A program made the translations under genes and the position numbers. Under the pieces are notes generated by a model that was given only the letters and a program-made list of their open reading frames with translations, did not search any database and had not been told where the DNA came from. 64,000 nt of DNA from NCBI RefSeq assembly GCF_019357495.1, contig NZ_CP079110.1, forward strand, positions 868,001-932,000, read 5' to 3'. This document shows positions 59,248 to 64,000 of the stretch, one piece after another. Position 1 is the first letter of the stretch. The number at the start of each line of letters is the position of its first letter. This stretch comes from Nosocomiicoccus ampullae. Lineage in GTDB: Bacteria; Bacillota; Bacilli; Staphylococcales; Salinicoccaceae.

Positions 59248-59505
59248 CTACTCCTTTAGCTCTTTTAGTTCTTTTAATACTTTATCATACTTTTCTTCGA
59301 GCTGAATATACTCATCCATTAAATTCACGCATGTTAATACTGCCTTACGATGTAGGTCAAGTCCAGCATTCATACGCGCAACTTCACACAACTTATCATC
59401 TACCGCATCAGCAACATACTCTAAATATTCTTTATCGTTTGAACCAACTAAAGTGTATTCACTATTGTAAATTTTTACAGATACTCTATTCTTTTTATTG
59501 TTCAT
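59248..59505 (-). CDS. zapA: Cell division protein ZapA
   Basis: FtsZ-binding protein that promotes Z-ring assembly. It has 85 residues: an N-terminal beta part (RVSVKIYNSEYTLVGS) and a long helix with coiled-coil pattern to the end (VNLMDEYIQLEEKYDKV, KELKELKE). GAGAGAT precedes the ATG. It starts the zapA-cvpA unit, immediately behind pheT with a gap of about 120 nt. Confidence 0.92.
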   Translation of the reverse strand: MNNKKNRVSVKIYNSEYTLVGSNDKEYLEYVADAVDDKLCEVARMNAGLDLHRKAVLTCVNLMDEYIQLEEKYDKVLKELKELKE

Positions 59506-59600
59506 AGTAATCTCTCTTTTTCTTTCAATAATTCATTTAAATTTATTTTAATTATACTGAACAGTGTGCGTATTCACAACAATTCTAATTCAATTATTGA

Positions 59601-59626
59601 AAAAAGAGGCAATTATGCCTCTTTTT
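59601..59626 (-). terminator. Terminator of pheS-pheT
   Basis: A 10-bp perfect stem AAAAAGAGGC/GCCTCTTTTT with a 6-nt loop, with a T-run on the minus strand; it overlaps the pheT stop. Confidence 0.9.
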
Positions 59627-62024
59627 ACTCGCGGATTGTAAATCCTTCTTCTTCAAATCTTTCTAACACTGGTTCATGTGCTTCTTTAACGTCACTGTCT
59701 TTAAGTGTATCCTCTTTATTTTGATAAATTAAGTGTAATGCAATTGATTTTTTATCATTGTCGATATGTTCACCTTCATAAACATCAAATGGATATACTT
59801 CGACTAAGTAGTTTGGACGTAATGACCAAATGAGGTCAATAATCGATTGTGATGTTACATCTCTAGGAACTTCTAAAGCAACGTCTCTAGAAATTGAAGG
59901 GAATTTAACAATCGGTTCGTATATGATAGATTCACTCTTATCTAATACATGTTCTAAATCAATTTCAGCCACTGTCGTTTGACCTAAGTCATGTGCTTTA
60001 CTATATGTCGGGTGGAGTTCACCAATGACACCGATATTCACATCGTTTAGATAAATATGTGCACTACGACCTGGGTGAAGTTCTTCGTAGTCAGTAGTTG
60101 CTTCAAAACGAACATCTTTTAATAAGTTAAACTCTGTAAAAATAGCTTCAATAATACCTTTTATATGATAAAAGTCAGGTTCATGACTCGTATTTAACCA
60201 CTTCGTATCATTGACTTTTCCTGTTGAAAGTACTGCGAGTTTTTGAATTTCATCTGGTAATTCGGTTTGACCATTCGTTTTAAATATATTCCCGATTTCA
60301 AACAACTCAATACGTTCTTGCATACGGTTTTTATTGTAAACTGCGTTATCTACAAGATGCGGGATCAGACTTGTTCTTAATACAGAATGCATTTCACTCA
60401 TTGGCATATTAAGCTTAAGTCCTTCATTTAATGTCGTAAATTTACCAATATTTTCTTCGCTTGTTAATGCATAGTTAATCGCTTGACTAAAACCGTTAGA
60501 CATCAGCAACTCACGCATACTTCTCGTTTTAACTTGAGCGTCTGTTAACTGACCTGGTGTAATCTTACTATATTTAGGTAACGTTGACGGAATATTATCG
60601 TAACCGTAAATTCTCGCAACTTCTTCAGAAATATCTTCTTGAATTTTTAGGTCATCTCTTCTAGACGGAATGTAGCACGTTAGTTCATCGTCACCTTCAG
60701 CTTTTATTCCGAGATGTTCTAATATATCTTTCACTTCTTTAGAAGATAACTCTAAACCAAGTCTCTTATTTAAGAAGCTCACTGATGTATGAATTATAGT
60801 ATCCTCAAGATTTAACGTTCCGTCAGATAAAAGTTGTGCTTCAACTTCACCACCTGCATACTTTTCAAGTAAGTGTGCGGCACGGTTTAGTGCTTTTAAT
60901 ACGAATACGTGTGATACTCCCTTTTCAAAACGTTGTGATGCTTCACTACGTAAGTTTAAACGTGACGCAGTTTTACGAATACTCACTGGATCAAAAAGTG
61001 CAGATTCAATTACGACATTTTTTGTATCATTTTTAACTTCAGAAAAGTCTCCACCCATAACTCCAGCTAAAGCGACTGGTTCTTTACCATTAGTAACGAC
61101 GATATCTGTATCTAGTAACTCACGCTCTTTACCATCTAGAGTCGTCATTTTTTCACCGTTTTTAGCATGGCGCGTCACAATTTTTGTGCTACCGATTTTA
61201 TCATAATCAAACATATGAATTGGTTGACCAAATTCAAGTAATACGTAGTTTGAAATGTCTACGACGTTATTAATTGGACGAATACCTGCTTTAATTAAAC
61301 GAATTTGCATCCATAAAGGACTTGGTTTAATTGTTACATTTTTAACGATACGCGCACCGTAATATTGTACACTCTCTTCATCATCAATCGAAACTGATAG
61401 TAGAGACGTGTCACTCGTTTCATTAAACGACTGATCTGGTTCAGTGACTTCTCCACCAAATAACGCACGTGCTTCGTACGCACTACCAATCATTGATAAT
61501 GCATCTTTTCTATTCGGTGTTAAGTCATACTCTAATACATAATCATTTAAGTACAGTGCCTCTAACGCATTTTGACCTGGTGCAATATTGTCAGTTTCAG
61601 TAAAGATAAAGATTCCATCTTCAAATTCTTTCGGGCTTAAATCTTTTGGAATACCTAGTTCTTCTAAACTACAAATCATTCCTTCAGACTCTACACCACG
61701 AAGTTTTGCTTTACGGAGTTTAAGTCCAGGAATCTCTCCACCTACTTTAGCAACAATCACGTAAGTATCTGCTTGAATATTTGGTGCACCACATACGATC
61801 TGTACTGTGTCGTCGCCAATATCCACTTTTGTAACGTTTAATTTGTCAGCATCAGGGTGCTTATCACACTCTTTAACGTAACCAACGACGACATCTTTCA
61901 CTGTTTCTGTATAGTCGATAATATCATCAACTTCAATACCGCTTCTTGTAATTGTTTCACTTAATTCGTGTTTTGAAACATCTAGCGGGATAAACTGATC
62001 TAACCACTCTTTAGATACTTTCAT
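59625..62024 (-). CDS. pheT: Phenylalanine-tRNA ligase beta subunit
   Basis: Large subunit of the alpha2-beta2 enzyme that charges tRNA-Phe; it holds the editing site. It has 799 residues from the ATG at 62024 (AGAGGGG upstream, start overlapping pheS by 14 bp). The EMAP/OB tRNA-binding domain is at about 40-150 ([23 protein letters not shown]), the B3/B4 editing part at about 210-400, the B5 domain at about 410-475 and the C-terminal ferredoxin-like anticodon domain ([13 protein letters not shown]) near 710-800. Expression follows the T-box leader of pheS. Confidence 0.95.
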   Translation of the reverse strand: MKVSKEWLDQFIPLDVSKHELSETITRSGIEVDDIIDYTETVKDVVVGYVKECDKHPDADKLNVTKVDIGDDTVQIVCGAPNIQADTYVIVAKVGGEIPGLKLRKAKLRGVESEGMICSLEELGIPKDLSPKEFEDGIFIFTETDNIAPGQNALEALYLNDYVLEYDLTPNRKDALSMIGSAYEARALFGGEVTEPDQSFNETSDTSLLSVSIDDEESVQYYGARIVKNVTIKPSPLWMQIRLIKAGIRPINNVVDISNYVLLEFGQPIHMFDYDKIGSTKIVTRHAKNGEKMTTLDGKERELLDTDIVVTNGKEPVALAGVMGGDFSEVKNDTKNVVIESALFDPVSIRKTASRLNLRSEASQRFEKGVSHVFVLKALNRAAHLLEKYAGGEVEAQLLSDGTLNLEDTIIHTSVSFLNKRLGLELSSKEVKDILEHLGIKAEGDDELTCYIPSRRDDLKIQEDISEEVARIYGYDNIPSTLPKYSKITPGQLTDAQVKTRSMRELLMSNGFSQAINYALTSEENIGKFTTLNEGLKLNMPMSEMHSVLRTSLIPHLVDNAVYNKNRMQERIELFEIGNIFKTNGQTELPDEIQKLAVLSTGKVNDTKWLNTSHEPDFYHIKGIIEAIFTEFNLLKDVRFEATTDYEELHPGRSAHIYLNDVNIGVIGELHPTYSKAHDLGQTTVAEIDLEHVLDKSESIIYEPIVKFPSISRDVALEVPRDVTSQSIIDLIWSLRPNYLVEVYPFDVYEGEHIDNDKKSIALHLIYQNKEDTLKDSDVKEAHEPVLERFEEEGFTIRE

Positions 62025-63084
62025 GTTTAACCCCTCTTTCTTCAATATATTTAAACTGTTCTAAGAAATTTAAATTGTTTGTGTACATATGACGGATGTC
62101 TTCAATACCGTAATATAACATTGCAATACGGTCTGGACCCATACCAAACGCAAAGCCACTATACTCATTACTGTCAAACCCTGCCATTTCTAATACGTTC
62201 GGGTGCACCATACCAGCACCAAGTATTTCTATCCATCCAGATTGTTTACATACGTTGCATCCTTTACCGCCACATTTAAAACATGATACGTCTACTTCAA
62301 CACTTGGTTCAGTGAACGGAAAGTAACTTGGACGTAAACGAATTTCACGGTCTTGACCGAAAATTTCTTTTAAAAATAACTCTAACGTTCCTTTTAAATC
62401 TGCAAGTGATACGTTTTTGTCAACTACAAGTCCTTCGATTTGAGTAAATTGATGTGAATGTGTTGCATCGTCACTATCACGGCGATACACTTTACCAGGA
62501 CAAATAATTTTAATTGGTCCTTCACCATTTGCTGCATTTAATACACGTGCTTGTACTGGTGAAGTGTGCGTACGCAGTAACGTTTCGTTTGATATGTAAA
62601 ACGAATCTTGCATGTCGCGTGCTGGATGTGTTTTTGGTAGGTTTAATGCTTCAAAGTTATAATAGTCACTTTCAACTTCATAACCTTCATACACTTCATA
62701 TCCAAGCCCAACAAAAATATCCTCGATACTGTCGATAATATGTTGAAGCGGGTGTTTACCACCAATTGGACGTTGTCTACCAGGTAACGTCACGTCGATC
62801 GTTTCACGCTCTAACTTTTCTTTTAATAATCTTGCTTCAATTTCTTCAATTCCATTTTCAATTCTTTCTTGAATCGACTGACGTAACTTGTTTACACGCT
62901 GACCGAAATCTTTTTTATCTTCATTTGGGATTTCTTTCATATGTTGCATTAACGTCGTAACAGTTCCTTTTTTACCTAAAAACTTTACTCGTAAATCGTC
63001 GAGTTGTTTACGATCATTTACATCTTTAAATAGCGATTCAAATTTTTCTTTAATCGCATCCATATCAATGTCTTTATGGTTCAA
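62011..63084 (-). CDS. pheS: Phenylalanine-tRNA ligase alpha subunit
   Basis: Catalytic class II subunit. The start is a TTG at 63084 with GAGGTG six bases upstream (357 residues; S. aureus 352). The frame stays open up to 63159 but that part lies in the leader. Motif 2 block [21 protein letters not shown] (as [16 protein letters not shown]) is near residue 200, the phenylalanine pocket near 290 and motif 3 [14 protein letters not shown] near 322. A zinc-like cysteine cluster [12 protein letters not shown] sits near 260. Confidence 0.95.
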   Translation of the reverse strand: MNHKDIDMDAIKEKFESLFKDVNDRKQLDDLRVKFLGKKGTVTTLMQHMKEIPNEDKKDFGQRVNKLRQSIQERIENGIEEIEARLLKEKLERETIDVTLPGRQRPIGGKHPLQHIIDSIEDIFVGLGYEVYEGYEVESDYYNFEALNLPKTHPARDMQDSFYISNETLLRTHTSPVQARVLNAANGEGPIKIICPGKVYRRDSDDATHSHQFTQIEGLVVDKNVSLADLKGTLELFLKEIFGQDREIRLRPSYFPFTEPSVEVDVSCFKCGGKGCNVCKQSGWIEILGAGMVHPNVLEMAGFDSNEYSGFAFGMGPDRIAMLYYGIEDIRHMYTNNLNFLEQFKYIEERGVKHESI

Positions 63085-63115
63085 TTCATTCACCTCATTA
63101 TAATTTTTTGCATAT

Positions 63116-63335
63116 AAAAACTCCGTCCAAATAAATAGGACGGAGTTCCGTGGTACCACCTAAATTCCTGTTAAACAGGCACTCTCATTTTATAAGGAAA
63201 TGACCCTTTAACTTCATCTGCTAGGTGAACCCTGACTATAGTATGAGAATACTTCCACCGATGTATTCACTCTCTGGTCATACTAATGTTGTCATTTATG
63301 CCTACTTCACTTGAAGTTATTATTTAATTAAGTAA
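63116..63335 (-). promoter_or_regulatory. T-box leader of pheS-pheT, phenylalanine specifier
   Basis: The T-box core TTTAGGTGGTACCACGG is at about 63148-63164. The terminator pairs ACTCCGTCC (63120-63128) with GGACGGAGT (63138-63146) and ends in five T. In stem I the candidate specifier TTC (Phe) is at 63227-63229, one base before a CCTA closing strand, the same geometry as the trp and val leaders. Confidence 0.85.
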
Positions 63336-63341
63336 ATTATA
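63336..63341 (-). promoter_or_regulatory. -10 box of the pheS leader
   Basis: TATAAT on the minus strand just upstream of the T-box leader; no clear -35 was seen. Confidence 0.5.
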
Positions 63342-63359
63342 CAATATTTTTTAAAAAAC

Positions 63360-64000
63360 TTAAAGGCTATACTGATGCATTAAAATTCCACCAGCAACAG
63401 AAACGTTTAAACTTTCTGCATGACCTGGCATATCGATTTTTACTTTGTAGTTTGCATGACTTAATACGTCATCACTTACACCTTGTCCTTCATTACCAAG
63501 AACAATCATTATTGGACCAGTGATTTTGTTTTTGTTTAGAGGTTCTCCTTGAAGGTCTGTCGTTAATACAATTCCGTCGAAATTGTTAATGGCTCCGATT
63601 AAATCCGTATCTTCAATCGATACGTGAAAGTGACTGCCTTGACTACTACGTAGAACTTTATCACTATACGGATCAACAGTGTCTTTTCCAATTAATATAC
63701 GCTTAAAGTTAAACGCATCAGCTGTTCGAATTAAAGTTCCGAGATTTCCAGGATCTTGAACACCGTCTAAAGCGAGAATTCGATTACTATCGACAGTTTG
63801 AGTGTTCATTTCAACTACTGCGATAATACCAGGTGGTGTAACAAGTGTTGAGAGTGACTTCATAACGTTTTTAGTCACAACTGTCGTTTTTAAATCAAAG
63901 TTAAACTCACTATTTTCTAATACAAATAACTCTAATATATTTGCATTCCACTTCAGCGCTTCTTCAATTAAATGTTCGCCTTCAATTAAAAATTGATTGG
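63360..64000 (-). CDS. SpoU/TrmH-family RNA methyltransferase (partial, N-terminus beyond right edge)
   Basis: SPOUT-class enzyme that probably 2'-O-methylates rRNA or tRNA. The frame is open to the right edge, so about 213 residues are visible and the N-terminus is missing. The visible start FLIEGEHLIEEALKW belongs to the SpoU substrate-binding domain. The SPOUT knot follows: ALDGVQDPGNLGTLIRTADAFN near the middle, VLGNEGQGVSDDVLSHAN and IDMPGHAESLNVSVAGGILM at the C-terminus, all three SPOUT motifs. In staphylococci it commonly precedes pheS. No terminator was found between it and the pheS leader promoter. Exact target unknown. Confidence 0.92.
   Translation of the reverse strand, partial: NQFLIEGEHLIEEALKWNANILELFVLENSEFNFDLKTTVVTKNVMKSLSTLVTPPGIIAVVEMNTQTVDSNRILALDGVQDPGNLGTLIRTADAFNFKRILIGKDTVDPYSDKVLRSSQGSHFHVSIEDTDLIGAINNFDGIVLTTDLQGEPLNKNKITGPIMIVLGNEGQGVSDDVLSHANYKVKIDMPGHAESLNVSVAGGILMHQYSL

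Noticed and set aside
63085..63159. N-terminal extension of pheS
   Set aside because: It lies in the T-box leader; the TTG at 63084 with GAGGTG is better and matches the usual length.

Overview
The window looks like chromosome of a low-GC Gram-positive coccus of the family Staphylococcaceae. Adjacent FemA- and FemB-type peptidoglycan interpeptide transferases, the haem, clpX, tig, sdh, parE/parC and pheS/pheT blocks, and T-box, TPP and preQ1 leaders all fit that family. The genus is uncertain. The missing hemX in the haem cluster, the Tat-exported GMC oxidoreductase pair and the thiamine transporter gene thiW suggest a relative such as Jeotgalicoccus, Nosocomiicoccus or Salinicoccus rather than S. 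aureus. That placement is inference. No prophage, intact insertion sequence or CRISPR array was seen.

Layout. 1-3.9 kb: pepF (cut by the left edge), a tandem pair of unrecognised membrane paralogues, and a small membrane gene behind a hairpin that covers its ribosome binding site. 4.5-7.9 kb: a lone trpB under a tryptophan T-box with a duplicated terminator module, then tenA-thiW under a TPP riboswitch, ending in an array of 52-bp hairpin repeats. 8-14.3 kb: three tandem fem genes, a LexA-controlled Y-family polymerase and a secreted DUF1002 protein. 14.3-18.4 kb: an ABC exporter, a LytTR/DUF3021 pair, and an orphan gene bracketed by two copies of a double-palindrome module. 18.4-21 kb: GMC oxidoreductase with a Tat-signal partner.

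21-35 kb: parE-parC with a LexA-like box, plsY with a FapR-like box, acnA, mscL, valS-folC under a valine T-box, an AbrB-family membrane protein and a 37-residue membrane peptide. 35-43.7 kb: hemA-C-D-B-L, engB, clpX and tig. 43.8-49 kb: a helical-repeat protein, a NUDIX hydrolase, queT under a preQ1 riboswitch, a decayed DASS-transporter remnant, tRNA-Arg(UCU), a phosphodiesterase, the XTP/dITP pyrophosphatase, glutamate racemase and a MarR regulator. 49-64 kb: sdhCAB, uvrC, trxA, a 35-residue peptide, mutS2, polX, cvpA, zapA, pheS-pheT under a phenylalanine T-box, and an rRNA methyltransferase cut by the right edge.

Most genes lie on the minus strand in short operons closed by strong hairpin terminators. 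RNA sensing is prominent: three T-boxes (Trp, Val, Phe), one TPP and one preQ1 riboswitch. The least explained parts are the 52-bp alternating repeat array at 7.55-7.91 kb and the palindrome-bracketed orphan gene at 17.4-18.3 kb.
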